A stretch of DNA of 64,000 nucleotides from M269 sp964640795 (GTDB lineage: Bacteria > Pseudomonadota > Gammaproteobacteria > Enterobacterales > Alteromonadaceae). Every line of letters starts with the position of its first letter. The first letter of the stretch is position 1. The stretch is taken from positions 38,651-102,650 of the forward strand of contig CAZXIN010000015.1 in the NCBI GenBank assembly GCA_964640795.1, written 5' to 3'. A program made the translations under genes and the position numbers. Shown one piece after another: positions 6,870 through 16,366 of the stretch. The notes below the pieces were generated by a model. That model was not told where the DNA came from, searched no databases, and was given only the letters and a program-made list of their open reading frames with translations.

Positions 6870-9800
6870 TTATGCTTTTATTATGCGAGCGACTAGTACT
6901 CGACTGTTTGAGATAACATGGCCCGTTTTAGCTCTGAGTTTCAGTAACATTAAGTAAGCATAAGGAACTAAGATCAAACTCGTTGCTGTTGAAAATAGTA
7001 ATCCACCGATGATGGCGATCGCCATTGGAGAATATGCTGGGCCGTCACCACCAATTCTTGCACCACCTAAGGCAAGAGGCACTAAACCAAGAACCGTTGT
7101 ACCTACTGTCATTAAGATGGGTCTAGCACGTGTTAGGCAGCCTTCGACTATTGCTTTTTGTACAGACCAACCGCTGTTGATCAGTTGATTTATACGGTCG
7201 ACCAACACAATACCATTGTTTACGACTATACCCATTAATATGAGCATACCAATCATACCCATAATCGTCATGGCATTACCTGTGATTAGGAAAGCCCAAT
7301 ACACTCCCGTAAATGAGAAAAGCAGTGAAGTGATAACAGCTGTAGGTAGCAGCAAGGACTCAAACAATGCCGCCATAACCACATATATCATACATACTGC
7401 GAGTAACATATTGGTTGCCATTAGCGATTGCTCTTCGTCTTGACGTTGGAAGCCTCCTCCTAATGTCCAACGGTAGCCCGTTGGTAGTTGGATATGCTGC
7501 ATAACGTTTTCGATTTTCTCTTTCGCCTGTTCCGATGTCATTTCATCTTCTAAGTTAGCACCAATGCTAACGGATGTTTGTCTGAATTGGCGTTGGATTC
7601 TTGATTTCACTGGCTTTAAGGTTAAATCAGCAACCATATCTAAGGTAACGTTTTGATCTAACTCTCTTTTAACAGGTAAGTTCTTTAACTCTTCAACAGA
7701 TTTTTGTAATTCTTGATCGTACATCAACCGAATGTCGACTTCACCGTCTTCTGGGTGACGGAATGTCCTTAAATTTGAGCCTCTAAGTGCTGTAGCGACA
7801 GTTGTAGAGATTTCTGAGCTATTTAAACCAAAACGAAAAGCTTTTTGTCTATCAATAGATATTCTTAGCTCTTGCTTTTGGCTGCCTGATTCGGTTCTTA
7901 CATCAGTAAAACCTTCGATATTTGCCAGTACTGGCACAACACTATCCGCAATTTGGCTAAGAACCTCGGATGATTGGCCAAGTAGTAACAATCTAACACC
8001 GCCACTATTACCATCTTGCCATTCAAATGAAGGTTTTGCCCTAACAAATTTGGGCATAGCTTCTTTTATCTCTTTTTTCAGATCAGCTATTTTTCCGGGG
8101 AAATCAGGATCTAATGTGATGCCTGAAACTGCCGAGCCAGGCGTGTAATAGGTATACACTTGTGTAATATGGAAACGCTCTTGATTCGCATATAAAAAAG
8201 TTTCCATTTTGGTGACTGCTTTTTCAACTTCTTCCAAAGTGTAATTGCCTTGAACATCATAGTTAAGCCAAATACGGTCGCGATCATCTTCACCTTCATC
8301 GTCAGTAGAAACTACACTCATTGGAATGGCTGTACTGGCTAGAATAAGAAAGGCGATAAATGCTGTTCGGCCATGGTGAGCAAGCATCCACTCAATCATT
8401 GACTGATAGCGTTTCTTCAACATGCTTGGCTTACTTGCCGCTTTAGGCTTCTTAGGTTGGTAGTTGATCTTCGAGGCGAGTAAAGGAATTAGTGTTTGCG
8501 CTAACAAAAGAGAGGCGAATAACGAAATACAGATCGCGATAGCGACGTGCTCTAAAAATACAGTTAAGCCAATTTTGACACCAATGATATTGGGTAAAAA
8601 GACGATGGCTGTTGTTGTTGTGCCTGCAATAATCGCTAAGCTCACTTTGGCAACGCCTGATCTCGTCGCTTCTTTTGGGTCTTTTATCAGTGCTTTCTCT
8701 TGTTCGATACTTTCAGTGACCACGACAGCATTGTCCACCAACATACCGACGGCTAACATCAATCCCATCATAGAGAGGATATTGAGCGTATACCCCATTA
8801 AGTACATAACTCCTAGAGTAATGCAGATGGAGAAAGGAACAGACAATACGACTATCAGTGTTGATGAAATGTTACGTAGGAAGAAATACAAGACGATGAT
8901 TGATAAGAGGGCACCGATTAAACCTGAGTTAAGCAGGTTCGCTAACGATGAGGTAACACTCTGAGCTTCATTGTTGAAATAAAATAAGTTAATGCCATTA
9001 AAGGCTGGGTTAGTTTTAGCATCTTCTACGACAGCTAATACTCTGTCGGATACTTCAACCAGATTAGCGCCAGACTCTCTAAAAACATCTAAACCAATTG
9101 CAAATGTTTGATCAAGATGCCGCCCTTCAACACGTTCGGGTTTTTCATATTTGACCTCGGCAATATCTTTCAAGCGGACAGTACGATTAATCAGTAAGTC
9201 TTCAATTTCTTGTAAGCTACGATATTCGCCGATTGGGTTGACTGTAATTTTTTGGTCAAGATCGAAGAAACTACCAGCGGTCATTGAAAAGTTAGCATTT
9301 CTCAATGTTTGGGTTAACTGAGCTGCATCAACATGCAGTGCTGCTATTTTCTCTGCATCCAATCGAATCGATATTTGTTTTTCAACAACACCATATAGCT
9401 CTACGCGAGAGACGCCTTTGACACGCTCAATAGGTTGTTTAAGGTTTCTGGCCAGTAAATCATAAGCATTAGATAGATCCCTCTCACTTGAAACGCGCAT
9501 CTGGAAGATAGCTTGATCAGATGTGTTTTCCTTGTGGACGATAACGCGTTCGACATCGTCTGGCAGCAGGTGTCGAATAGCATCAACCTTTTCGCGCACC
9601 TCAACACTCTTCGCTTTGATGTTTTCGCCCCAACTGAACAGCATAAATATTTGAGACTGATTCTCATTAGATTCTGACCATAAGCGATTAATGCCAGAGA
9701 TGGTCGCTAGGGTTTCTTCAATTGGGCGTGTAATGCTCTTTTCGACTTCTTCGGGAGTGGCATTAGCGTAGGGTACTTGTATAACTAAAAACGGTAACTG

Positions 9801-9944
9801 AATACCAGGGAATTTTTCTAAAGGCAGTAGTCGGCTAGATATTAAGCCAAAAAACAGCATTGATAAGAAAAACATAGATACAGTCACGGGGCGCTTCAAT
9901 GCGAAGGAAGCTAACGACGCGCCTGCAGATTGAAACTTATCCAT
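6870..9944 (-). CDS. RND efflux permease (AcrB-like), second pump subunit
   Basis: This 1024-residue inner-membrane proton/drug antiporter carries the RND plan of 12 helices and two large periplasmic loops. Helix 1 follows LKRPVTVSMFFLSML. Helix 4 contains GMLVDNAVVVTESIEQEK, with the proton-relay Asp followed by Asn rather than a second Asp, as in many non-AcrB HAE1 pumps. Helix 10 has VVNNGIVLVDRINQ. The start is the ATG at 9944 (MDKFQSAG), which overlaps the preceding gene's stop by 8 bases and implies translational coupling. A longer frame to 10007 runs back into that gene. Two adjacent pump genes suggest a heteromeric trimer of the MdtBC type. Substrate is unknown, and no outer-membrane channel is encoded in this operon. 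Confidence 0.93.
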   Translation of the reverse strand: MDKFQSAGASLASFALKRPVTVSMFFLSMLFFGLISSRLLPLEKFPGIQLPFLVIQVPYANATPEEVEKSITRPIEETLATISGINRLWSESNENQSQIFMLFSWGENIKAKSVEVREKVDAIRHLLPDDVERVIVHKENTSDQAIFQMRVSSERDLSNAYDLLARNLKQPIERVKGVSRVELYGVVEKQISIRLDAEKIAALHVDAAQLTQTLRNANFSMTAGSFFDLDQKITVNPIGEYRSLQEIEDLLINRTVRLKDIAEVKYEKPERVEGRHLDQTFAIGLDVFRESGANLVEVSDRVLAVVEDAKTNPAFNGINLFYFNNEAQSVTSSLANLLNSGLIGALLSIIVLYFFLRNISSTLIVVLSVPFSICITLGVMYLMGYTLNILSMMGLMLAVGMLVDNAVVVTESIEQEKALIKDPKEATRSGVAKVSLAIIAGTTTTAIVFLPNIIGVKIGLTVFLEHVAIAICISLFASLLLAQTLIPLLASKINYQPKKPKAASKPSMLKKRYQSMIEWMLAHHGRTAFIAFLILASTAIPMSVVSTDDEGEDDRDRIWLNYDVQGNYTLEEVEKAVTKMETFLYANQERFHITQVYTYYTPGSAVSGITLDPDFPGKIADLKKEIKEAMPKFVRAKPSFEWQDGNSGGVRLLLLGQSSEVLSQIADSVVPVLANIEGFTDVRTESGSQKQELRISIDRQKAFRFGLNSSEISTTVATALRGSNLRTFRHPEDGEVDIRLMYDQELQKSVEELKNLPVKRELDQNVTLDMVADLTLKPVKSRIQRQFRQTSVSIGANLEDEMTSEQAKEKIENVMQHIQLPTGYRWTLGGGFQRQDEEQSLMATNMLLAVCMIYVVMAALFESLLLPTAVITSLLFSFTGVYWAFLITGNAMTIMGMIGMLILMGIVVNNGIVLVDRINQLINSGWSVQKAIVEGCLTRARPILMTVGTTVLGLVPLALGGARIGGDGPAYSPMAIAIIGGLLFSTATSLILVPYAYLMLLKLRAKTGHVISNSRVLVARIIKA

Positions 9945-12900
9945 AAACTGTATCCTCGTTTTTGATGGTTGAGTCGGAACTTGCTTGTGCGAATTTCTTC
10001 CTATCAAACAAGCTATACAACACAGGGATTAAAAAAAGCGTCAAGAAAGTCGCAAATAATAGTCCAAAGATAACCGTAATCGCCATAGGCGTTCTGATCT
10101 CAGCACCTTCACCAAGGCCAATTGCCATCGGCAGTAACCCGAGAGTTGTGGTCATTGTTGTCATCAATATAGGACGTAATCGACTTTGCGCGGCGTCAAT
10201 AATCGCCACTGACTTTTCTTCTCCTCGTTCACGTAACTGATTGATACGATCAATGAGTACGATGGCATTGTTAACAACGATACCTGCCAACATAATGACG
10301 CCAATAAACACCACAACACTGATGCTAGTACCCGTAATGAACAATCCATAGATTGAACCAGCACAAGCAAGAGGGACGGTGAACAAGATCAAAAATGGAT
10401 GAAGTAAAGACTCAAACTGTGAAGCCATGACCAAATAAACTAAAAAGACAGCGAGTGCTAAGGCGAATTGCAAAGATTGGAAGCTGTTCTGCATTTCTTC
10501 ACTTTGACCAGCGACTCGCGCTTGAATGCTCAATGGGAAATTCTGTTGCTTAAGTAACTCTTCCGCTACTATCACTGCCTCACCTAGATCACCGTATGCT
10601 AAGTTGGCTGAGATAACCGCAACACGCTCTTGTCCTATACGTGTTATTTCGCTAGGGCCTGTTGATAGCTCTATATCAGCTACTGCATTGAGTGGAATAG
10701 GGTTTGTCGCTCCAGGATTAACAATCACCTGACTTATGTCACTGACAGAATCACGTTGGCGCTCAAGTGTTCGAACTAGAATATCCACTTTCCTGTCTTC
10801 AACACTGTATCGTGTTGCGACTTCGCCACCAATTTTGGCTGATATTAAATTCGATACATCCGGCGCATTTAACCCCAGTTGTGCAAGCTTAGCATGGTCG
10901 AAATTAATTTTGAGTTCAGGGTTACCTATTTGTAATGTTGACTCAATGTCGGCAAAGCGATCGACTTTCTGCATGTCTTCAACAACACCATCGGCGTACC
11001 GCTTAAGCATATTGAGATCATAACCTGAAATCTGGATAGCCAGCGGTGTGGTGAAACTAAATAATTCTGGCTTACCAAACTTACTCTGAACACCTGCTTG
11101 CTTACGAAGATAATCACGCATTGTGCTAATGACTCTTTGTTGTTGAATGTCTTCAGTGCCTTTTTTCAATACAACATTCAAACGACCCCAATGATCGCCA
11201 CCTTGAGAAGGCGAAGCGTTGACCAAACTGCCTGTACCGGCCAGAGAGTATGTTCTGTCTACTTCAGGTAATGCTTGTGTAAAGCGACTAAGGTCAGCGA
11301 GCAAAGCATCGGTATTTTCAAGTTTAGAACCCGTTGGTAAATTGATTTCAACAAAGAACTCACCTTGAGAGAGTGGAGGTATTAATTCAAGGCCTAATCT
11401 AGGGAGTAACGTCACTGAGAAACCAGCGATAACAACAACTAAGCTCAGTACCATAATTCGCGCTTTTAGTGCGCCTTTTAGTGAGACAAAGTAAATTTTC
11501 TCTAGGAAGTTGTATACCTTATCAAAAACCCAAAGGATGGGAGTGAATAAGTAGCCTAATACTTTTCTTAATGCTCTGGTAATGAGTACGCTAAGGCTGC
11601 TAATGGCAAGTAAGGTAAAGTAAATCAATTTACCAATGCCTTTGAATAACAGTTTTGGCACAAACAATATGTAGTAGAGTGCTAAGCCAAGTTTAGTCGT
11701 AGGCTTAGATGCCTCCTGCGTTTCACCTAAATCTAATTCTGTTTTGTCACTACTGGATTTTTCTCTCGCAGCCATCATTGGAATAATTGTCAATGCAACA
11801 AGCAATGAAGCGGCTAGTGCAAACGTGACGGTTAATGCTTGATCGCTGAATAGCTGACCCGCAATGCCTTCAACAAAGACAAGAGGAATAAACACTGCCA
11901 TTGTGGTGAGCGTAGAAGCCACTATTGCCATCGAAACTTCTTTTGTACCGTTAGCTGCGGCTTGAACTATGTTTTTGTTCTTTCGCTTATGGCGGTCGAT
12001 ATTTTCAAGAACGACAATACTGTTATCAACGAGTAAACCAATAGCAAGTGCAATACCACCTAAGCTCATGATGTTTAAGCTAATGTCATTGCTGTACATC
12101 AAATTAAACGTGGCGACAATAGAGACAGGTATTGATATTGAGATGATTAGAGTTGGCCAAATATTCTTTAAGAACAGGTATAAAACCAACATGGCTAAAA
12201 CACCGCCAATCATGCCTGATGTTTTCACCTCGTTAATGGCATTGGCTATAAAAATAGACTGATCATAAACCAACTGCAATTGGTAGTTGCTAGGCATGTC
12301 TCTGTCTATTTCTTGCAAACGTCGCTGAACATTCTCTGACACTTTAACCGTATTAGCATCGCCTTCCTTATAGATAGCAATCTCAACACCTTCAAAGCTT
12401 TGGAAACGTGTGACTGAGCTTCGTTCTTTGTAAGTGTCTCTTACTTCTGCAATATCGCCTAAGCGAATATGCTTACCTTCTCGTGTGGCAATGAATAGGT
12501 CACGCATTTCGTCGAGAGTTTGAAACTGGTTTAATGTTCTGACCAAATATTCCTGAGAACCGTCTTCAACACGCCCCCCGGCTGTATTGACGTTCTCTGT
12601 TTTTAATCGTTGAATGACTTCGGCTAACGTGATGTTCAACTGGCTGGCACGTTGTTGATTGACTAGTACCTGAATTTCATTTTCAAGGCCGCCACCAATA
12701 CGTACAGAAGCAACACCTTCAACAGATTCCAATTTACGTTTAATCTGTTCTTCGGCATACAAGCGTAGTGTCTTCATTCCATTGACATCTAGCTCTATAA
12801 GGTCAGCAGTTGCCTTATTAGTATTGGCATTTTGCTCGTTGGGACCATTGTTTGATTCATCTTTCGCTTGAGGAACAATAGCACCGAACCCAAAGCGCAT

Positions 12901-13308
12901 GACGGGGTCTAAACTCGGGTTAAATCTTAGTAATAGTGGCTTATCAACATCTAATGGAAGCTGCAAAATATCGAGCTTCTCTCGGACCTCAAGGCTGGCT
13001 ATATCCATCTCAGTACCCCATTCAAACTCTAGAACAACGTCTGATTGCTCTGCTTTTGATGTTGAGGTAACGGTTCTTACACCTTTGACAACGCCTATTG
13101 TTTCTTCAATTGGCTTAGAAACAAGCTGTTCTATTTCACCTGGAGCAGCGCCAGTATAATTGGTGCGTATGGTGAGAGTAGGGTAAGACAACTCTGGTAA
13201 TAAATCTAAAGCTAACCGAGACAGTGAAACAAAGCCAAAGAGTAAAATGGCAAAAGTAAACATCCACACGGTAACCGGCCGTTTTACGGCAATATCGACC
13301 ATATTCAT
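9937..13308 (-). CDS. RND efflux permease (AcrB-like), first pump subunit, with extra hydrophobic insert
   Basis: The 1123-residue RND transporter starts at ATG 13308, with GAGGG 8 bases upstream. It begins MNMVDIAVKRPVTVWMFTFA and has helix 4 AIGLLVDNSIVVLENIDRHK and helix 10 GIVVNNAIVLIDRINQLRE. It is about 100 residues longer than AcrB. Between helix 6 (ending TIIPMMAA) and helix 7 there is a charged linker (REKSSSDKTELDLGETQEAS), then roughly 60 largely hydrophobic residues (LALYYILFVPKLLFKGIG and onward) before the usual amphipathic stretch. Longer RND proteins with extra sequence here exist; its purpose is unclear. It follows the adaptor gene by 13 bp and overlaps the next pump gene, so the three form one operon. 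Confidence 0.93.
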   Translation of the reverse strand: MNMVDIAVKRPVTVWMFTFAILLFGFVSLSRLALDLLPELSYPTLTIRTNYTGAAPGEIEQLVSKPIEETIGVVKGVRTVTSTSKAEQSDVVLEFEWGTEMDIASLEVREKLDILQLPLDVDKPLLLRFNPSLDPVMRFGFGAIVPQAKDESNNGPNEQNANTNKATADLIELDVNGMKTLRLYAEEQIKRKLESVEGVASVRIGGGLENEIQVLVNQQRASQLNITLAEVIQRLKTENVNTAGGRVEDGSQEYLVRTLNQFQTLDEMRDLFIATREGKHIRLGDIAEVRDTYKERSSVTRFQSFEGVEIAIYKEGDANTVKVSENVQRRLQEIDRDMPSNYQLQLVYDQSIFIANAINEVKTSGMIGGVLAMLVLYLFLKNIWPTLIISISIPVSIVATFNLMYSNDISLNIMSLGGIALAIGLLVDNSIVVLENIDRHKRKNKNIVQAAANGTKEVSMAIVASTLTTMAVFIPLVFVEGIAGQLFSDQALTVTFALAASLLVALTIIPMMAAREKSSSDKTELDLGETQEASKPTTKLGLALYYILFVPKLLFKGIGKLIYFTLLAISSLSVLITRALRKVLGYLFTPILWVFDKVYNFLEKIYFVSLKGALKARIMVLSLVVVIAGFSVTLLPRLGLELIPPLSQGEFFVEINLPTGSKLENTDALLADLSRFTQALPEVDRTYSLAGTGSLVNASPSQGGDHWGRLNVVLKKGTEDIQQQRVISTMRDYLRKQAGVQSKFGKPELFSFTTPLAIQISGYDLNMLKRYADGVVEDMQKVDRFADIESTLQIGNPELKINFDHAKLAQLGLNAPDVSNLISAKIGGEVATRYSVEDRKVDILVRTLERQRDSVSDISQVIVNPGATNPIPLNAVADIELSTGPSEITRIGQERVAVISANLAYGDLGEAVIVAEELLKQQNFPLSIQARVAGQSEEMQNSFQSLQFALALAVFLVYLVMASQFESLLHPFLILFTVPLACAGSIYGLFITGTSISVVVFIGVIMLAGIVVNNAIVLIDRINQLRERGEEKSVAIIDAAQSRLRPILMTTMTTTLGLLPMAIGLGEGAEIRTPMAITVIFGLLFATFLTLFLIPVLYSLFDRKKFAQASSDSTIKNEDTVYG

Positions 13309-13321
13309 GTTAGATTCCCTC

Positions 13322-14395
13322 TTAACCGTTAACTATTTCGATAGGGGCTTGGTCTTTTAAGTTTTGATGGCCAGTGACCACTACTTTCTCATTTCCGTTG
13401 AGTCCTTCGAGAATTTCGACAAACTCACCTTCTTGGTAGCCAGTCTTAACCGTCACTTTTTGTGCTTTCCCATCAGAAATAACGAATACATTAACTTTGT
13501 CGTCAATAGCTAATAGCGCTTTTCGGGGGAGTAATGTGGCGTTATTGTGTGTGTCGTAGTTAAGTTTAACTTGAGCGAACATGCCGGCTTTCAATACGTT
13601 ATTTTCATTTGGAACACGCAATGTCACCTTAAATGTACCCGTAGTAGAGTCAATAACTGGACTAATACGTTCGACATAAGCATTGACTGTGCTATCGGCT
13701 AAGGCTGTCAGTGCTAACGTTGCTTGCTGATCTTTGTGGACGCGGGATAATTCTTTTTCTGGTAAATGAACTATGCCGTAAAGTTCTTTTTGTTCAACGA
13801 TGTGGAACATGCGTTCACGCTGGAAAGATTCAGTTAAGTTGCCCACTTTGGCATTACGTTCTGCGATAAAGCCTGAAATAGGTGCCTTAATTGTGGCTTC
13901 AGCTAAATCTAATTTAGCGAGCTCAAGTGTGGCTTTCGCTGACTTGAACTGTGCTGTGAGCTTGTCGAAAGTATCGCCACTGACTAGTCTTTCTTTGTAG
14001 ACTTTGTCAATTTTTGCCAATTCTTTCTCTATGCCCGTTAAATCGGCAGTTGCTTTTTGAACACTGAGTTCATAACGTTCTGGGTCTAGGCTGGCCAGAA
14101 CTTGCCCTTTTTCAACGTAATCACCTTCTTCCACTAAGACCTCATTGATAATCCCTTGAGCTCGCGGAACGACAAAAGCTTCATCTTTTGCTTCAAGTAC
14201 AGCAGTTGTTGAATAATTTGAAGAAATATTGCCGTTGATTAATTCAGCGACTTCAACAGGAATAGCGATAACTTCAGGCTTCTTTTCTGAGTCTGCGGTT
14301 GCTTCTGCTTCGCCACATCCTGTCAACGTTGCCCCCAACATAAGTGCGCTACTGAGTGTTAGTATTTTTATGTAGCTTGGTAATTGGCGTTCCAT
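13322..14395 (-). CDS. RND periplasmic adaptor (membrane fusion) lipoprotein
   Basis: This is the adaptor that links the two RND pumps to an outer-membrane channel. The start ATG at 14395 (MERQLPSY) has AGGGG 7 bases upstream; an ATG 7 codons earlier lacks one. The signal sequence ends in the lipobox LTGC, so the protein is a lipoprotein anchored in the inner membrane. The order is classical: first barrel and lipoyl half (AFVVPRAQGIINEVLVEEGD), an alpha-helical hairpin (KATADLTGIEKELAKIDKVY), the second lipoyl half (ATIKAPISGFIAERNAKVG), then beta-barrel and membrane-proximal domains. The 357-residue length is normal. It is the first gene of the three-gene operon. Confidence 0.93.
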   Translation of the reverse strand: MERQLPSYIKILTLSSALMLGATLTGCGEAEATADSEKKPEVIAIPVEVAELINGNISSNYSTTAVLEAKDEAFVVPRAQGIINEVLVEEGDYVEKGQVLASLDPERYELSVQKATADLTGIEKELAKIDKVYKERLVSGDTFDKLTAQFKSAKATLELAKLDLAEATIKAPISGFIAERNAKVGNLTESFQRERMFHIVEQKELYGIVHLPEKELSRVHKDQQATLALTALADSTVNAYVERISPVIDSTTGTFKVTLRVPNENNVLKAGMFAQVKLNYDTHNNATLLPRKALLAIDDKVNVFVISDGKAQKVTVKTGYQEGEFVEILEGLNGNEKVVVTGHQNLKDQAPIEIVNG

Positions 14396-14747
14396 TTTAT
14401 TCCCCTGATTATTCATAGTGAAATTATAAACTTATGCACAAGATTAAGCATTCTTTGTGCCATAGATTAAATGCCATAAAATTCAAAGCCTTACATTTTT
14501 AGCTTTATCCTTCCCGAATATTTTTATGAGATTTATGGCTAATTTCACTATTTGTTGGTTTATGCCGACATTATCCCACAATAAATACAAATATTGTGCA
14601 TTGTATTTGTTGCGAATTATGTCCCTTAAGCGTTTATTGCTAAATCATACGACTTCAATGATTGAAGAGCATGAGTCATTATAATTAATGCTGTGTTAAG
14701 ATCTTAAATTTGTGCAACTTAACCTTCAAAAAACGATAAGGGATAAC
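14396..14747. promoter_or_regulatory. Divergent promoter region with two palindromes
   Basis: This 352-bp AT-rich gap separates the RND operon (minus) from the M14 peptidase gene (plus). A perfect TATAAT lies at 14680-14685, about 60 bp before the plus-strand start, though no good -35 is seen. A perfect 15-bp odd palindrome, CTTCAATGATTGAAG, lies at 14653-14667, in the -35 area of that promoter. A second inverted repeat, AATACAA (14584-14590) and TTGTATT (14601-14607), lies nearer the RND side. Either could bind a regulator. No gene is seen here. Confidence 0.45.
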
Positions 14748-15668
14748 ATGATAGAGCAACGCCTGTACCCCATTGGGACACCTAATAAACCTTGGGGTAA
14801 GGAAGAAAAACAGCAGTGGTTATCGCAACAGAGTATTAAACGTTCATATAAAGACGAAGTTCTTTGTAAAATAGAAGCGTTAAAGGAAAGCTATGAAGTT
14901 GTTCAATACGGTGCTCTTCCATATGATGAGTCGCGTTACCCCTTGTTTGTTTGTAAGAATTTAAACTGGGACGACAATAAGCCGACCTTGCTTGTTACCG
15001 GTGGAGTGCATGGGTATGAAACGAGTGGTGTTCAAGGGGCGTTACTTTTTTTAAAAACAAAAGCTAACGAATATTGTGATGTATTCAATGTGTTGGTTGC
15101 GCCTTGTATTAGCCCTTGGGGTTATGAAACGATTAATCGTTGGAACCCTATGGCAATCGATCCCAATCGTTCTTTTTTCAAAAACTCAGGCTCGCCTGAA
15201 GCAGAGTTATTGATGGCTTTTCTTCAATCTCTATCTATTCAGATTGCGTGTCATATTGATTTGCATGAGACCACCGATACAGATAATTCAGAATTTAGAC
15301 CCGCACTCGCAGCTAAGAATGGTGTGGAAGATGACTACAGTGAAATTCCCGATGGCTTTTACACTGTGGGTGATACCAATCGACCAGCTGAAGGGTTTCA
15401 AAAAGCCATTATTGAGTCAGTTAAGCAGGTGACACATATCGCACAACCCGATGCTTCAGGTAACATTATTGGAGCGACCTTAGAGCAAATGGGTGTGATT
15501 AACTACGATAAAATTAAGTTGAAATTATGCGGTGGTATGACGGATGCTAACTTTGTCTCTACGACAGAGGTCTATCCAGATAGCCCTAAGAGTAACGATG
15601 AAATATGCTGCTTAGCTCAGGTCGCTGCCGTTGTTGGTGGATTTGACTATGTGATAAAACAGTCCTGA
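14748..15668 (+). CDS. M14 family metallocarboxypeptidase, cytoplasmic
   Basis: A zinc carboxypeptidase/deacylase-type enzyme of 306 residues. The start ATG at 14748 has AAGGG upstream at good spacing; a GTG 12 codons earlier in the same frame does not. Zinc-ligand motif HGYE lies in VTGGVHGYETSG (His88, Glu91), the third ligand His is in CHIDLHE near residue 170, and DPNRSF supplies the Asn-Arg substrate pair. There is no signal peptide, unlike the second M14 enzyme at 17341. It is followed after 21 bp by the DUF3010 gene and probably shares its transcript. The substrate may be a peptide or an N-acyl amino acid; the sequence does not decide. Confidence 0.85.
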   Translation: MIEQRLYPIGTPNKPWGKEEKQQWLSQQSIKRSYKDEVLCKIEALKESYEVVQYGALPYDESRYPLFVCKNLNWDDNKPTLLVTGGVHGYETSGVQGALLFLKTKANEYCDVFNVLVAPCISPWGYETINRWNPMAIDPNRSFFKNSGSPEAELLMAFLQSLSIQIACHIDLHETTDTDNSEFRPALAAKNGVEDDYSEIPDGFYTVGDTNRPAEGFQKAIIESVKQVTHIAQPDASGNIIGATLEQMGVINYDKIKLKLCGGMTDANFVSTTEVYPDSPKSNDEICCLAQVAAVVGGFDYVIKQS

Positions 15669-15689
15669 TAGCTTTCTAAGGTAATAAAA

Positions 15690-16241
15690 ATGAGAACATG
15701 CGGTGTTGATATAAAAGGTAGCGAAGCCATTATTAGTTTGTTGTCGCTTGATGACGGGTTATTCCAAATCCCAGATTGTAGGGCGAGAAAAGTGACACTG
15801 GAAGGCGGCACAAGCACTCAAGCTATGCGCCACTTTCAGTTTACTTTTGCAAAGCTTATGACTGACTATAAAATTGAAAAAGTGGTTATTCGAGAAAGAC
15901 CAACCAAAGGCAAGTTTGCTGGTGGAGCGCCTGGCTTTAAGATTGAAGCCGCTATTCAGCTTATTGAAGGCCTAGATGTTGAGTTAATGACAGGAACAAA
16001 AATTAAAGAAGCACTTAAACGTAATCCATTACAAATATCATTAACTGAGAGCGGCTTAAAAATTTTTCAGGAAAGTGCATTTAATACAGTTTATGCTTAC
16101 TTAATGATGCAGATGTATCCGTCACTAGAAGGTGATGGAGTTAAGCCTGTTGCTACTGAATTCGCATCAAAAGAGCCAAAAGCGGAAAACGAACAATCTC
16201 AAAATAAGCCACCTGAAGCTAAAAAGTCACCTTGGGGGTAA
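15690..16241 (+). CDS. DUF3010 family protein
   Basis: The 183-residue protein begins MRTCGVDIKGSEAIISLLSL, a pattern I associate with DUF3010, a small family in marine gammaproteobacteria. The GVDIKG start and later VVIRERPTKGKFAGGAP suggest an RNase H/RuvC-like fold, but this is inference and no nuclease activity is claimed. The last 40 residues are a Glu/Lys/Pro-rich tail (EPKAENEQSQNKPPEAKK), longer than I expect for the family core of about 140. It lies 21 bp after the M14 gene. A 10-bp stem hairpin follows it. Confidence 0.75.
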   Translation: MRTCGVDIKGSEAIISLLSLDDGLFQIPDCRARKVTLEGGTSTQAMRHFQFTFAKLMTDYKIEKVVIRERPTKGKFAGGAPGFKIEAAIQLIEGLDVELMTGTKIKEALKRNPLQISLTESGLKIFQESAFNTVYAYLMMQMYPSLEGDGVKPVATEFASKEPKAENEQSQNKPPEAKKSPWG

Positions 16242-16269
16242 CGAAATACAGCAGCACGTTTATTGCACT

Positions 16270-16301
16270 ATACCAACCGAATTGATTCTCACGGTTGGTA
16301 T
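16270..16301. terminator. Stem-loop after the DUF3010 gene
   Basis: ATACCAACCG and CGGTTGGTAT form a perfect 10-bp stem with a 12-base loop, starting 28 bp after the DUF3010 stop. There is no T-run, so it may be a weak terminator, an mRNA-end stabiliser or an operator for the next gene. Confidence 0.45.
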
Positions 16302-16366
16302 TCACTATGAAACCTACTAAATGTATAGTAGAGGATTGGTTATAGACTAAATGTTCGTGGTGCCCC

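Noticed and set aside
8464..8964. A 166-codon plus-strand frame opposite the RND pump gene.
   Set aside because: It is a shadow of a well-supported RND coding sequence; no ribosome site or family motif.
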